64,000 bases of DNA, taken from positions 124,001 to 188,000 of the forward strand of contig NZ_JACEGD010000012.1 in assembly GCF_016031635.1 (NCBI RefSeq), written 5' to 3'. This DNA comes from Bradyrhizobium diversitatis. Its GTDB lineage: Bacteria; Pseudomonadota; Alphaproteobacteria; Rhizobiales; Xanthobacteraceae. Positions 9,934 to 18,787 of the stretch are shown one piece after another. Position 1 is the stretch's first letter, and each line of letters begins with the position of its first letter. A program made the translations under genes and the position numbers. The notes under the pieces were generated by a model. That model saw only the letters and a list, made by a program, of their open reading frames with translations, was not told where the DNA came from and made no database searches.

Positions 9934-10394
9934 ATAATGAGGCGGCAGCGAAGCATCATCGGCTGATCTACCTGCTGAGCGTCGCGCACCGGCGCCTGCA
10001 GCGCTGGATGGCGGCGCAGCCGCAGAGTACGGTGACGCCGGCGCAGGCGGGGCTGCTGTTCATCCTCGGCAAGCAGGACGGCGTCCTGATCGGCGAGGCG
10101 GGCGCGGCGCTCGATATGGGGCCGGCCGGCATTTCCGGCCTGGTCGACCGCACCGCAGCCGCAAGACTGATCGAGCGGCGCGCCGATTGCGAGGATGGCC
10201 GTGCCTGGCGCATCTGGCTGACGCCCAAGGGGCGCAGCGCGCTGGCGCAGGCGAAGACCTCGGCGGCGGAGGTCAACGCGGCGCTGACGGAGGGATTTAC
10301 GGCCGCGGAGATCGACATCGTCGCACGCTGGCTGACGAGCATTCAGGACAAGTTTCCAAGAAGTTCAGACGAACAACACGGAGCAGACGAATGA
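9927..10394 (+). CDS. MarR family transcriptional regulator
   Basis: A 155-residue winged-helix repressor: helical N terminus, recognition segment IGEAGAALDMGPAGISGLVDRTAAARLIERR (about residues 56-86), and the wing DCEDGRAWRIWLTPKGR. MarR proteins of this sort in Bradyrhizobium and Rhodopseudomonas often sense aromatic acids or acyl-CoA esters. The stop overlaps the ATG of the enoyl-CoA hydratase gene by 4 bp (ATGA), so the two form an operon and the regulator probably controls acyl-CoA turnover. The ligand is unknown. Confidence 0.87.
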   Translation: MRNNEAAAKHHRLIYLLSVAHRRLQRWMAAQPQSTVTPAQAGLLFILGKQDGVLIGEAGAALDMGPAGISGLVDRTAAARLIERRADCEDGRAWRIWLTPKGRSALAQAKTSAAEVNAALTEGFTAAEIDIVARWLTSIQDKFPRSSDEQHGADE

Positions 10395-11157
10395 CCGAGC
10401 ACGTCCGGATCGAGAGCAACGGCGGAATTCTCACCCTGACATTGGCGCGTCCCGACAAGAAGAACGCGCTGACCGATGCGATGTACGGTAAGCTGGCGGA
10501 CACAATCGAATCCGCCGAGTTCGATCCTTCCGCTCGCGTGATCCTGATTCGCGGCGAGGGAGACATGTTCACCGCCGGCAACGACGTCGGCGAGTTCGCC
10601 GCGGTCGCAGCCGGCAAGTCCGAAGGCAGCCGCAACGTCGTGCGCTTCATCCAGTCGCTGGCGCGCTGCACCCGGCCGCTGGTCGCAGCCGTGCAGGGCC
10701 GTGCCGTCGGCGTCGGCACCACGATGCTGCTGCATTGCGATCTCGTCGTGCTCGCCGACAACGCGCAATTGTCGACGCCCTTCGTTAGCCTTGCGCTGGT
10801 GCCGGAGGCCGCCTCCTGCTGATGCCGGCGCGCATCGGCCATGCGCGCGCCTATGAGATGTTCGCGCTTGGCGAGACCGTGCCCGCCAAGTCGGCGCTAG
10901 AATGGGGCCTTGCCAACCGTGTGGTACCGCTCGACAAGCTCGATGCCGAGGCGCTTGCCCTCGCGCAGCGTCTCGCCCGTCAGCCGCTCGGCGCGCTCAC
11001 GGCCACCAAGAAGCTGATGCGCAACGGCGAGGCGCTGGTCGCGCAGATGCAGGCCGAAGGCGAGCAGTTCGCGCAGCGCCTGCGCACCGCCGAGGCGCGC
11101 GAGGCGTTCACGGCCTTTGCCGAGCGCCGGGCGCCGGATTTTACCAAGGTCGCATAG
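10391..11157 (+). pseudogene. Enoyl-CoA hydratase/isomerase family, frameshifted (two pieces)
   Basis: The first piece (10391-10822, 143 aa) has the crotonase start (ILTLTLARPDKKNALTDAM), the oxyanion segment GEGDMFTAGNDVGEF and AAVQGRAVGVGTTMLLHCDLV, then stops at TGA after PEAASC. The second piece (10822-11157, 111 aa) resumes in another frame as MPARIGHARAYEMFALGE and carries the rest of the fold to the C terminus. Joined, they give the normal ~255 residues. Loss of one base (restoring PEAASLLMP) or four bases near 10813-10820 explains the break. The stop and the next ATG overlap as TGATG, so coupled translation of two halves is possible. A sequencing error is also possible. Confidence 0.85.
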
Positions 11158-11269
11158 GGGATCCCGAATGCGTGCAGGTTGGATCGCACGGATTCAACTA
11201 AAACCTTAACGGAACATTGGCATGTCGCGGTGCAAGGTGGCCTCTTCCGAGAGTTAGGTCCCTCGACCC

Positions 11270-13351
11270 ATGTCAATTTTTAAGAATTCGGTAAGCACGC
11301 TCCTCCTGGTCCTGATGACCCTGCTGGCCGCCGGCGCGCTGACCAGCACGGCCATCCAGATGGGCGGCGCCTTCAGCCGCTACAGCGACAGCCTGGAGAC
11401 CGAGCGGCTCGCGAATGCCGACAAGTCGATCTTCCATGGCGTTGTTGCCCTGCGCAGCAATCGCGGCGACGCCCAGAGCGCGCTGCTCGGCGAGGACGAT
11501 CCGCGCGCCAAGCTTGGTGCCGCCGAGAAGGCCGAGCAGGCCGGTTTCGACGCCATCAGCGCCGCGCTCTCCACCGTCGAATTCGCAGCGCGCGACGGGC
11601 TCGCAGGCACGTTGAAGCAGCGCTGGAGCGAGGCCGCGCCAAAATTCCAGTTGTTCTACGACGAGGCCAAGCTGCCGCGCACGGAACGCAAGCTGGAGCG
11701 TACCGCGCCCTGGTACGATGCGGTCACCAAGGTGATCGAGACCGCCAATCTCGCATCCACCGCGGTCTCGAACCGCGCCTGGATGAACGATCCTTACATC
11801 GCCCGCATGATCCAGGCCCGCCGCCTCGCCTGGCAGGTGCGCGACCGCTACGGCATCCAGTGCTCTACCCTGCGGCCGAACGTCAACGCCAGCAAGCCGC
11901 TCGATGACACCCAGAAGCAGACCGTGGCCGGATGGAACGGCGTCGTCACCGCCGGCTGGACCGGCATGGAGGAACTGCTGGCTGCGCCTGACGTGCCGGC
12001 CGACCTCGTCAACGCGGCCAAGGAGGCGAAGGCCAAGACTGACGGCGCCCTCAAGCAGATCGGCGAGATCACCAAGGGCTTCGACGGCAGCGGCCGTCCC
12101 GCGATGCCCGCCTCGGAATGGAATGCGCTGTGCCAGTCGCCCTTCGCGTCCATCGTCGCGGTCGCCAGCAAGGCGCTCGACCTGTCGATCGCGCGCGCGG
12201 AGGCGGTTCAGGCGAAAGCCCTGACCAATCTCATCGTGCAGTCGTTCGCGTTCATGCTCGCGCTGGCCGTGACCGTGGCCGGCGTGTTCGTAGTGCGCCA
12301 TCGCCTCATGCGTCCGGTGCGTGCCATCCTCGATGCCATTGCGCGCATCAGCGCGCGCGATTATGCGACGCCGGTTCCGCAATCCCGCCACCCCGACGAG
12401 TTCGGCACCATGGCCGCCGCGCTCGAGAGCCTGCGCGAGAGCGCGGCGATCGCGGAACGGCTGGGCCTGGAACGCGAATCGCAACAGGCGCTTCAGCTCG
12501 CCCGGTCGGGCACTGTCGATGCCGCCTGCCGCAGTTTCGATGATACGGTGCAGGCGGTCATCCAGAGCGTCGTGGCCTCGACGCGGGAGCTCGACGCCAC
12601 CGCGACCGGCGTGCGCTCGCTGGTCTCGGACTCGAGCAGCCAGACCGCCGCGGTTTCGTCCGCCGCCGAGCAGGCCACCAACAATCTCGAGACCATCGCG
12701 GCCGCGACCGAGGAGCTCTCCGCATCCGTCGGCGAAATCTCCGCACAGGTGCAGTCGAGCGCCCGCGAGGCCCGCGAGGCCGTGGCGCAGGCCGAGCAGA
12801 CCAACGCGACGGTCGAGATCCTCGACCAGACCGCGAGCCGCATCGGCGAGGTCGTGAAGATGATCAACGCGATCGCCGCCCAGACCAACCTCCTGGCGCT
12901 GAACGCCACCATTGAAGCCGCGCGCGCGGGGGAGGCCGGCCGCGGCTTTGCCGTCGTCGCGGGCGAGGTCAAGAGCCTCGCCTCCCAGACGGCGACAGCG
13001 ACGGAAGAGATCTCGCGCCAGGTCGAGGAGATCCAGGGCGCCACCGGCCAAGCCGTCGCCGCGATCCGCTCGATCGGCGGCGCCATCAGCGGCATCGACG
13101 AGAAGATGACGGCGATTGCGGCCGCGGTAGAGCAGCAGCGCGCGGCGACCACGGAAATCTCGCGCAACTTCCAGCAGGCCGCCCAAGGCACCCGCGAGGT
13201 CACCGACACCATCGGCAGCGTCGCGAGGCTCAACCAGGAGACCGGCAACGCCGGCACGGTGCTGTCGGAGTCCGTCAAGAAGATGTCGGCCGACGCCGAT
13301 CGCCTGCGCGTCGCGGTCGAGGGCTTCCTGGGCGCCGTGAAGACCGCGTAG
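11270..13351 (+). CDS. Methyl-accepting chemotaxis protein
   Basis: A 693-residue receptor. Membrane span 1 is near the N terminus (LLLVLMTLLAAGALTSTAIQ), followed by a ~300-residue periplasmic sensor domain, span 2 (FMLALAVTVAGVFVVRHRLM, about residue 325), a HAMP linker (RPVRAILDAIARISARDYATPVP), and the signalling domain with the conserved hairpin tip AAQTNLLALNATIEAARAGEAGRGFAVVAGEVK (split here only for description). It should pass ligand information to CheA/CheW. It ends in AVKTA with no CheR-tethering pentapeptide. The ligand is unknown. The 111-bp gap before it holds no recognised promoter. Confidence 0.93.
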   Translation: MSIFKNSVSTLLLVLMTLLAAGALTSTAIQMGGAFSRYSDSLETERLANADKSIFHGVVALRSNRGDAQSALLGEDDPRAKLGAAEKAEQAGFDAISAALSTVEFAARDGLAGTLKQRWSEAAPKFQLFYDEAKLPRTERKLERTAPWYDAVTKVIETANLASTAVSNRAWMNDPYIARMIQARRLAWQVRDRYGIQCSTLRPNVNASKPLDDTQKQTVAGWNGVVTAGWTGMEELLAAPDVPADLVNAAKEAKAKTDGALKQIGEITKGFDGSGRPAMPASEWNALCQSPFASIVAVASKALDLSIARAEAVQAKALTNLIVQSFAFMLALAVTVAGVFVVRHRLMRPVRAILDAIARISARDYATPVPQSRHPDEFGTMAAALESLRESAAIAERLGLERESQQALQLARSGTVDAACRSFDDTVQAVIQSVVASTRELDATATGVRSLVSDSSSQTAAVSSAAEQATNNLETIAAATEELSASVGEISAQVQSSAREAREAVAQAEQTNATVEILDQTASRIGEVVKMINAIAAQTNLLALNATIEAARAGEAGRGFAVVAGEVKSLASQTATATEEISRQVEEIQGATGQAVAAIRSIGGAISGIDEKMTAIAAAVEQQRAATTEISRNFQQAAQGTREVTDTIGSVARLNQETGNAGTVLSESVKKMSADADRLRVAVEGFLGAVKTA

Positions 13352-13476
13352 TTTCGTTCTCTCACCATCCAACGTCGCGCGGGCATTGCCGCCGGTCCGC
13401 GTGGCGGGTACATCTGTGCCGCCTCGCTCCGCGAGCGTGGCGACAGACGTAAGACATATCAGGGATGGAGAGTTCG

Positions 13477-14418
13477 ATGCCGGTCACGCCCCAACACAAG
13501 TCCCAGCGCCCCTATCGCGGTGTGTTCCCGGTCGCGCCCACCATCTTCGACGAGCGCGGCGAGCTCGATCTCGAGGGCCAGCGCCGCTGCATCGATTTCA
13601 TGATCGATGCCGGCTCGCACGGCATCTGCATCCTCGCCAATTTCTCCGAGCAGTTCGTGCTCACCGACGCCGAGCGCGAGGCCGTGATGCATGCGGTGCT
13701 GGAACATGTGGCTGGCCGGGTTCCCGTGATCGTAACCACCACGCATTTCAGCTCGGCCGTGTGCGCGGCGCGCAGCAAGCAGGCCGAGGCGGCCGGCGCC
13801 GCCATGGTGATGGTGATGCCGCCCTATCACGGCGCGACCTTCCGGGTCCCCGAGAAGGGCATCGTCGAATTCTTCAAGGTGCTCTCGGGCGCGATCGACA
13901 TCCCCATCATGATCCAGGACGCGCCGGTGGCCGGCACGCCGCTGTCGGTCGAGCTGCTGGCGCGGCTGGCGCGCGAATTCGCCAATATCCGCTATTTCAA
14001 GATCGAGGTGGCAGGCGCGGCTGCAAAGCTCCGCAGCCTGATCGAGGCGGGCGGCGGCGACATCGAAGGCCCCTGGGACGGCGAGGAGGCGATCACGCTG
14101 CTGGCCGATCTCGACGCCGGCGCCACCGGCGCCATGACCGGCGGCGGCTATCCCGACGGCATCCGCCAGATCATCGATCCCTATTTCGCCGGCAAGCGCG
14201 AGGAAGCGAAGGCCGCCTATGAGCGCTGGCTGCCGCTGATCAACTACGAGAACCGTCAATGCGGCCTCATCGCCTGCAAGGTGATGATGCAGGCCGGCGG
14301 AATCATCAAGTCGGATGCGGTGCGCCATCCGCTCCAGCCGCTGCATCCGGCAACACGGGCAGGGCTGTTGGAACTCGCCAAGGAGCGCGACGCGCTGGCG
14401 CTGCGATGGGGGAAGTAA
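13477..14418 (+). CDS. DapA-family (dihydrodipicolinate synthase-like) lyase
   Basis: A class I aldolase-type TIM barrel of 314 residues. The family signature is GSHGICILANFSEQFVLTDAERE, and the Schiff-base lysine is in IRYFKIEVAG (about residue 170). It is not a typical lysine-pathway DapA: the usual GTTGE loop is ANFSEQ. It probably cleaves or dehydrates a 2-keto-3-deoxy sugar acid or similar compound. The start at 13477 is chosen over ATG 13465 because GGAGAG sits 4 bp upstream. It stands alone, with no linked sugar genes. Confidence 0.8.
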   Translation: MPVTPQHKSQRPYRGVFPVAPTIFDERGELDLEGQRRCIDFMIDAGSHGICILANFSEQFVLTDAEREAVMHAVLEHVAGRVPVIVTTTHFSSAVCAARSKQAEAAGAAMVMVMPPYHGATFRVPEKGIVEFFKVLSGAIDIPIMIQDAPVAGTPLSVELLARLAREFANIRYFKIEVAGAAAKLRSLIEAGGGDIEGPWDGEEAITLLADLDAGATGAMTGGGYPDGIRQIIDPYFAGKREEAKAAYERWLPLINYENRQCGLIACKVMMQAGGIIKSDAVRHPLQPLHPATRAGLLELAKERDALALRWGK

Positions 14419-14425
14419 GCCCCAC

Positions 14426-14576
14426 TGTCGTCCCGGACAAGCGCGCCCAAAGCGCGCGCAGATCCGGGACCCATAACCACAACCACAGGGACGAAAACTC
14501 GGAGTCGGCAGCTCGCTCCATAACCTCTCCCTTGGGTTATAGGTCCCGGATCTGCGCGCGCTTGTCCGGGACGACA
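14426..14576. repeat. Long imperfect inverted repeat (TCGTCCCGGACAAGC type)
   Basis: The arm at 14542-14576 is the reverse complement of the sequence at 14426-14471, with about ten extra bases in the left arm. The shared core reads TGTCGTCCCGGACAAGCGCGC then AGATCCGGGACC. Inner segments CATAACC and GGTTAT extend the stem. It can form a long hairpin in mRNA after the DapA-like gene. The rest of the 375-bp gap to 14793 holds no gene I can support. Confidence 0.75.
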
Positions 14577-14793
14577 CTGCGGGTGAGGTGCGCGCTCGCC
14601 TCATCTCATCGGCCGTTTCGGCTGAAGGCGTCGAATTAGCGCGGCCCGGGCGGTTTCGCGCGGCCCGGCGATGGCATATTGTACGCTCGCCAACCGGCCC
14701 TGCGGAGCAATCTCGACACATCGAAGCACCTCTTCACTATGCCGTTATCCCGAGTCAGGTTGGCGCAAACCGACAGAACAGGGAGGCAGTGCC

Positions 14794-16194
14794 ATGACGA
14801 TGAGGCCGGATCCCACCTTTCACGCATCGCCCAAGCTTGCGATGGAAGCACCTGCGGAGAACTTTGCCTACACATTGCTGCTCAGTCCGGACTTCTCGAA
14901 GCCGGATGCTCTCGCGGTCATCGACGTCAAGCCGGGATCGCCGACCTATAGCCAGATCGTCCACACCGTGACGATGCCCCACAAGGGCGATGAGTTTCAT
15001 CACTTCGGCTGGAATGCGTGCTCCTCCGCCTTGTCGCCGCTCGCCGGACATGCCTTCATCGAGCGGCGCTATCTCATCATTCCCGGGCTGCGTTCGTCGC
15101 GCATCTACATCATCGATACCAAGCCCGATCCGACCAAAGCCAAGATCCACAAGATCATCGAGCCGGAAGAAGTCTTCAAGAAGACCGGCTACTCGCGGCC
15201 ACACACGATCCATTGCGGGCCGGACGGCATCTACGTGAGCACGCTGGGCGGCGGCGGCAAGGACGGCACCGACGGCCCTCCCGGCGTTTTCATCATGGAT
15301 TGCGAGACCTTCGAGGTCCTGGGACGATGGGAGATCGATCGTGGCCCGCAGACGCTGCACTATGATTTCTGGTGGAATCTGCCGCGCGACTACATGGTGA
15401 CGAGCGAATGGGCATTGCCGCCGCAGTTCGAGAACGGGATCGTCCCGGAAGATCTGCTTTCGAACAAATATGGACATCGTCTCCACTTCTGGGATCTTCG
15501 CGCACGTCGCAACGTCCAGACCATCGACCTCGGCGCCAATCATCAAATGGCGCTGGAGGTACGACCGGCGCACGATCCGGTTCGCGAGTACGGCTTCGTC
15601 GGCGTCGTGGTCGACACCACGAATCTCGAAGCATCGATCTGGACCTGGTGGCGAGAAGGCGGGAAATTCCACGCGGAGAAGACGGCGACGATCCCACCCG
15701 AGCCAGCGCCAAAGGAGAAGCTCCCGCCGCTGCTCCAAGGCTTCGGCGCCGTGCCGCCGCTGGTGACCGACATCGACCTGTCGATGGATGACCGGTTTCT
15801 CTATGTCTCGTGCTGGGGCACGGGTGAAATGCGCCAGTACGACGTCAGTGATCCGCGCAAGCCGAAGCACGCGGGCTCGGTCCACATCGGCGGTATCGCG
15901 CGCCGCACGCCGCATCCGAGCGGCAAGGCATTTGCGGCGGGTCCGCAGATGGTCGAGATCAGCCGCGACGGCAGGCGCGTCTACTGGACCAATTCCCTCT
16001 ATTCCACCTGGGATGACCAGTTCTACCCCGATGGGGTTCCGGGCGTGGAGGTCATGGCCAATGTCGGCCGCAACGGCGGCCTCGAGCTCGACAAGGACTA
16101 TTTCGTGAGCTTCCCCGACGGATATCGTGCGCACCAGATCAGGCTCGAGGGCGGCGATTGTTCGACGGACTCCTTTTGCTACCCGTCGGTCTAG
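14794..16194 (+). CDS. Selenium-binding protein SBP56 family (methanethiol oxidase-like)
   Basis: A 466-residue beta-propeller protein of the SBP56 family; bacterial relatives (MtoX) oxidise methanethiol to formaldehyde, H2S and H2O2, with copper. Family stretches are DEFHHFGWNACSSAL, RPHTIHCGPDG, TLHYDFWWNLPRDYMVTSEW and LYVSCWGTGEMRQYDVSDP. The His residues in these motifs fit metal binding. The start at 14794 is set by GGGAGG 8 bp upstream; a longer in-frame version from 14671 would add unrelated residues. No signal peptide is evident, unlike some periplasmic MtoX. The end overlaps the next gene by 37 bp. Confidence 0.9.
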   Translation: MTMRPDPTFHASPKLAMEAPAENFAYTLLLSPDFSKPDALAVIDVKPGSPTYSQIVHTVTMPHKGDEFHHFGWNACSSALSPLAGHAFIERRYLIIPGLRSSRIYIIDTKPDPTKAKIHKIIEPEEVFKKTGYSRPHTIHCGPDGIYVSTLGGGGKDGTDGPPGVFIMDCETFEVLGRWEIDRGPQTLHYDFWWNLPRDYMVTSEWALPPQFENGIVPEDLLSNKYGHRLHFWDLRARRNVQTIDLGANHQMALEVRPAHDPVREYGFVGVVVDTTNLEASIWTWWREGGKFHAEKTATIPPEPAPKEKLPPLLQGFGAVPPLVTDIDLSMDDRFLYVSCWGTGEMRQYDVSDPRKPKHAGSVHIGGIARRTPHPSGKAFAAGPQMVEISRDGRRVYWTNSLYSTWDDQFYPDGVPGVEVMANVGRNGGLELDKDYFVSFPDGYRAHQIRLEGGDCSTDSFCYPSV

Positions 16195-16865
16195 ATTGGG
16201 GACACGCGAGCCCAGCACTCGGCTGGCTGTGGCTCGTGCTTGTTGCGAGCGGTCTCTACCACGGGATCAATCCGGGGATGGGATGGCCGCTCGCTGTTTC
16301 GGCCGGGCTCATGGACAAGAGCCCGCGCGCGCTTTTCCACGCGCTGTGGGCCCTGTCGGCCGGCCATCTCCTTGCAACGCTTCTCGTGCTGCTGCCATTT
16401 GCGTTCCTGCTCGTGCTGGCGGAGTGGCAGCGTCCGATCCAGCTGGTCGCGAGCCTTCTCGTCATCGGCTTCGGCGTCTATCGGCTGGTCGACCGGCGTC
16501 ATCCGCGCGCGCTGGCACGAATTCCGCCGACGCAATTGGCGCTGTGGTCATTTGCCGTCGCCATTGCCCATGGCGCCGCCTTGATGCTGGTGCCGATCTA
16601 TCTCGGGCTATGCCGGGCCTTCGAGCTCGATGCCGGCCATCAGGCGGCGGGCGAGTTGATGAAAGCAAATGTCGGAATGGCGGTGCTGGTGTCCCTCGTG
16701 CACGTTATCGCGATGGTCAGCGCCGGCGGATGTCTGGCCTGGCTGGTCTACCGCTATCTGGGATTGAGGTTCGTCTCACGAAGCTGGTTCAATCTGGATG
16801 CAGTCTGGGCGACCAGCCTCGTTCTGGTCGGCGCCGTGGCGCTCGCCTTCAATCTTGGGGGCTGA
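16158..16865 (+). CDS. Polytopic membrane protein overlapping SBP56
   Basis: A 235-residue protein with about six hydrophobic segments. The notable motif is ASGLYHGINPGMGWPLAVSAGLM near the first span, with a second conserved-looking His in AIAHGAALMLVPIYLG and another in SLVHVIAMVSAGG. It begins at TTG with GAGG about 8 bp upstream, inside the 3' end of the SBP56 gene (37-bp overlap), so translation is probably coupled. The His/Gly-rich membrane helices recall metal-ion permeases, but the resemblance is weak. I infer a role with SBP56, perhaps metal supply or substrate passage. The function is unknown. Confidence 0.72.
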   Translation: MFDGLLLLPVGLDWGHASPALGWLWLVLVASGLYHGINPGMGWPLAVSAGLMDKSPRALFHALWALSAGHLLATLLVLLPFAFLLVLAEWQRPIQLVASLLVIGFGVYRLVDRRHPRALARIPPTQLALWSFAVAIAHGAALMLVPIYLGLCRAFELDAGHQAAGELMKANVGMAVLVSLVHVIAMVSAGGCLAWLVYRYLGLRFVSRSWFNLDAVWATSLVLVGAVALAFNLGG

Positions 16866-16876
16866 GAGTGCAGCGC

Positions 16877-17575
16877 CTACCGCGTCAACGCCCACTCGCC
16901 GATGATGCGGAAACGGCCCTTCGTCTCGTCCTGCTTGAACAGTGCGAGGCGGTCGATGGCCAACGTGCCAAGAGCAAGCGCAGCAAATCGTCCCCGCAAC
17001 ATCTCCAGAATCGGCCCGCGGCGCTCTGCATCCAGCCGTCCCGTGAGCGTCATGTGGAAGCGGAATTCCTCCATCACGTAAGGGTAGCCCCAGCGGTCGA
17101 GATAGTCGCGCTGCCGCTCGGTGAGTTTTTCGGGCTTGCGCCGCGCACGATCTTCCGCGGTGAGGGTCGCGCGAAAGGAGTCGAATTCACGGACGCAATC
17201 GGCGGCAAGCTGCTGGAGAGCGTCGACCGGCTCGGCCGGAATGACGGCGATGAAGCCGCTGATGGTATCGACGACGGGGCGGATCACTGGAATTGTCCGC
17301 GATTGGCCGGCGAACGTCGCGCAGGCCGCCATGAGCTCGGCCTCGGTCCTGCCTGATACCAGCGTCATCGGTGCCTTCAGCGTCGCGTGAAAGCCGTATT
17401 TGCGGGGATCGGCGGTGATGTCGCGCCAGTCCGGCGCGACGCGCAACGCTTCTTGCGGAAACGAAACCTCGTCGCCGCTGTGGGCGTCATAGCCGAGCAG
17501 CTCGGCGCCGAAGCGGGAGAGGGCGCCGTCGGCGCCGGCGGCAAAATAGATCGCGTAGCGGGGGAAACCTGTCAT
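16877..17575 (-). CDS. DUF1045 2H-phosphoesterase-like protein of phosphonate operon
   Basis: A 232-residue protein with two H-x-T/S motifs, FHATL (KYGFHATLKAP) and FHMTL (EEFRFHMTLTGR), the hallmark of the 2H phosphoesterase superfamily. The family is repeatedly found in phosphonate operons and is thought to act on cyclic or 2'-3' phosphoribosyl intermediates, but its reaction is not firmly known. It is the last gene of a leftward unit after phnM, with an 18-bp gap. A GTG one codon upstream (17578) is an alternative start. Confidence 0.85.
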   Translation of the reverse strand: MTGFPRYAIYFAAGADGALSRFGAELLGYDAHSGDEVSFPQEALRVAPDWRDITADPRKYGFHATLKAPMTLVSGRTEAELMAACATFAGQSRTIPVIRPVVDTISGFIAVIPAEPVDALQQLAADCVREFDSFRATLTAEDRARRKPEKLTERQRDYLDRWGYPYVMEEFRFHMTLTGRLDAERRGPILEMLRGRFAALALGTLAIDRLALFKQDETKGRFRIIGEWALTR

Positions 17576-17593
17576 CACCTCAGCATAGCCAAT

Positions 17594-18787
17594 TTAAGCC
17601 GCGACGACAGCCTCGCGCGGCGCCGCTACGGCAGTGAGCAGCCTTGTCGCGTCGGTGAGGTGCACGAGCTTGCCGCCCGAGATCACTGCGATCAGCCGCG
17701 GCCGCAGCTTCACGCTGTCGTCGACGAGGAGAATGTCGGCGCGGCGTCCTTCCGCGAGCATGCCGCGATCGGCAAGGCCGGTCGCGCGCGCCGGGCCGGC
17801 GGAGACCAGATCCCAGGCCTGTGCCAGCGGCACCACGCCATCGGCGGCGAGGCGGAACGCGGCGAGCAGCTGTGCGGGATAATAATAGTCCGACGCCAGC
17901 ACCGAGCAGAGCCCCTTGGCGATCATGTCGGAGGCCCTGGTCCAGCCGGTGTGACTGCCGCCGCGCACGACGTTCGGCGCGCCGTAGACGATGGCATCGC
18001 CGTGGCTCGCTGCCGCCCGCGCCGTCTCCTCGTTGATCGGAAACTCCGCGATGTCAGCGCCGAGTTCGCGAAACTCCCGGCGCATCGCCGGCGTTGCGTC
18101 ATCGTGGGAGAGCATCCGCACGCCGGCCGCGCGCGCAGAAGCGGCGAGGCGCGACATCGAAGCGGGGACCTCGTCGGCGCGAGAAACCACGTGCTCGACC
18201 AGCCGGTCGAATTCCTCAGCTGAAAGTCCGGTGCGCTCCACCATGCGGTTGCGCTTGCGCGGCTTGGCCATGTCGGCGACGGTGCCGTCCATGTGGTCGT
18301 TGAAGGCGAACAGGTCGACGCGGCCCTCGGCGAGCCACTGGGCGATCTCGGCCTCGGCGTCGAGATTGTAGGTCTCGTGCCGCAGATGGAAGCGGGTGTC
18401 GGCGGCGAATTGCGGGCGCTGCCGCTCGATCGCCTCCATCAGGCCGCGCGCATTGTCGGCGCTGCGCAGGCCCGGTTCCCAGGAACAGGTCGTGGCGTGA
18501 AAGACGGTGGTGATGCCGTTGCCGATCGCCTGGCGGTCGCTGTCGGCGAGCGCGACGTCGATCGGAAAATCGACGCCGGCGCGCGGCATCATCTGCCGTT
18601 CGAAGGCATCGCCATGCAGATCGACGATGCCGGGCAGCACCAGCAGGTCGCGGGCATCGATCGCCAGCCGCGCACGACCGCGAGAAGCATCGACCCGCGC
18701 AATGTCCGTTCCGGACACGAGAAGTGAGGTTTCGACGAACTCGGCGCCGGTCAGGGCCCGGCCGCCTTCGAGGAATATGTCTGTCAC
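17594..18787 (-). CDS. phnM: PhnM-like ribose 1-methylphosphonate 5-triphosphate diphosphatase, paralogue 1
   Basis: A 397-residue amidohydrolase-fold enzyme of the PhnM family, which removes pyrophosphate from ribose 1-phosphonate 5-triphosphate. Metal-site motifs are DLHGDAFERQ, FHLRHET, MLSHDDATP and the family signature GAPNVVRGGSH. It differs from the canonical copy at 28862 in its first motif (HGD rather than HTD) and belongs to another clade. The GTG start overlaps the stop of the upstream acetyltransferase by 4 bp. It may be a second, differently tuned PhnM, or it may act on another phosphonate intermediate. Confidence 0.88.
   Translation of the reverse strand: MTDIFLEGGRALTGAEFVETSLLVSGTDIARVDASRGRARLAIDARDLLVLPGIVDLHGDAFERQMMPRAGVDFPIDVALADSDRQAIGNGITTVFHATTCSWEPGLRSADNARGLMEAIERQRPQFAADTRFHLRHETYNLDAEAEIAQWLAEGRVDLFAFNDHMDGTVADMAKPRKRNRMVERTGLSAEEFDRLVEHVVSRADEVPASMSRLAASARAAGVRMLSHDDATPAMRREFRELGADIAEFPINEETARAAASHGDAIVYGAPNVVRGGSHTGWTRASDMIAKGLCSVLASDYYYPAQLLAAFRLAADGVVPLAQAWDLVSAGPARATGLADRGMLAEGRRADILLVDDSVKLRPRLIAVISGGKLVHLTDATRLLTAVAAPREAVVAA

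Noticed and set aside
11209..11245. A possible sigma-54 promoter (TTGGCATG...GTGCAA) before the chemoreceptor gene
   Set aside because: The GG-to-GC spacing is 13 rather than the required 12, and the match is weak.
11273..13372. A 699-codon frame opposite the chemoreceptor gene
   Set aside because: It is the antisense shadow of the receptor gene; the plus strand has clear HAMP and signalling motifs.
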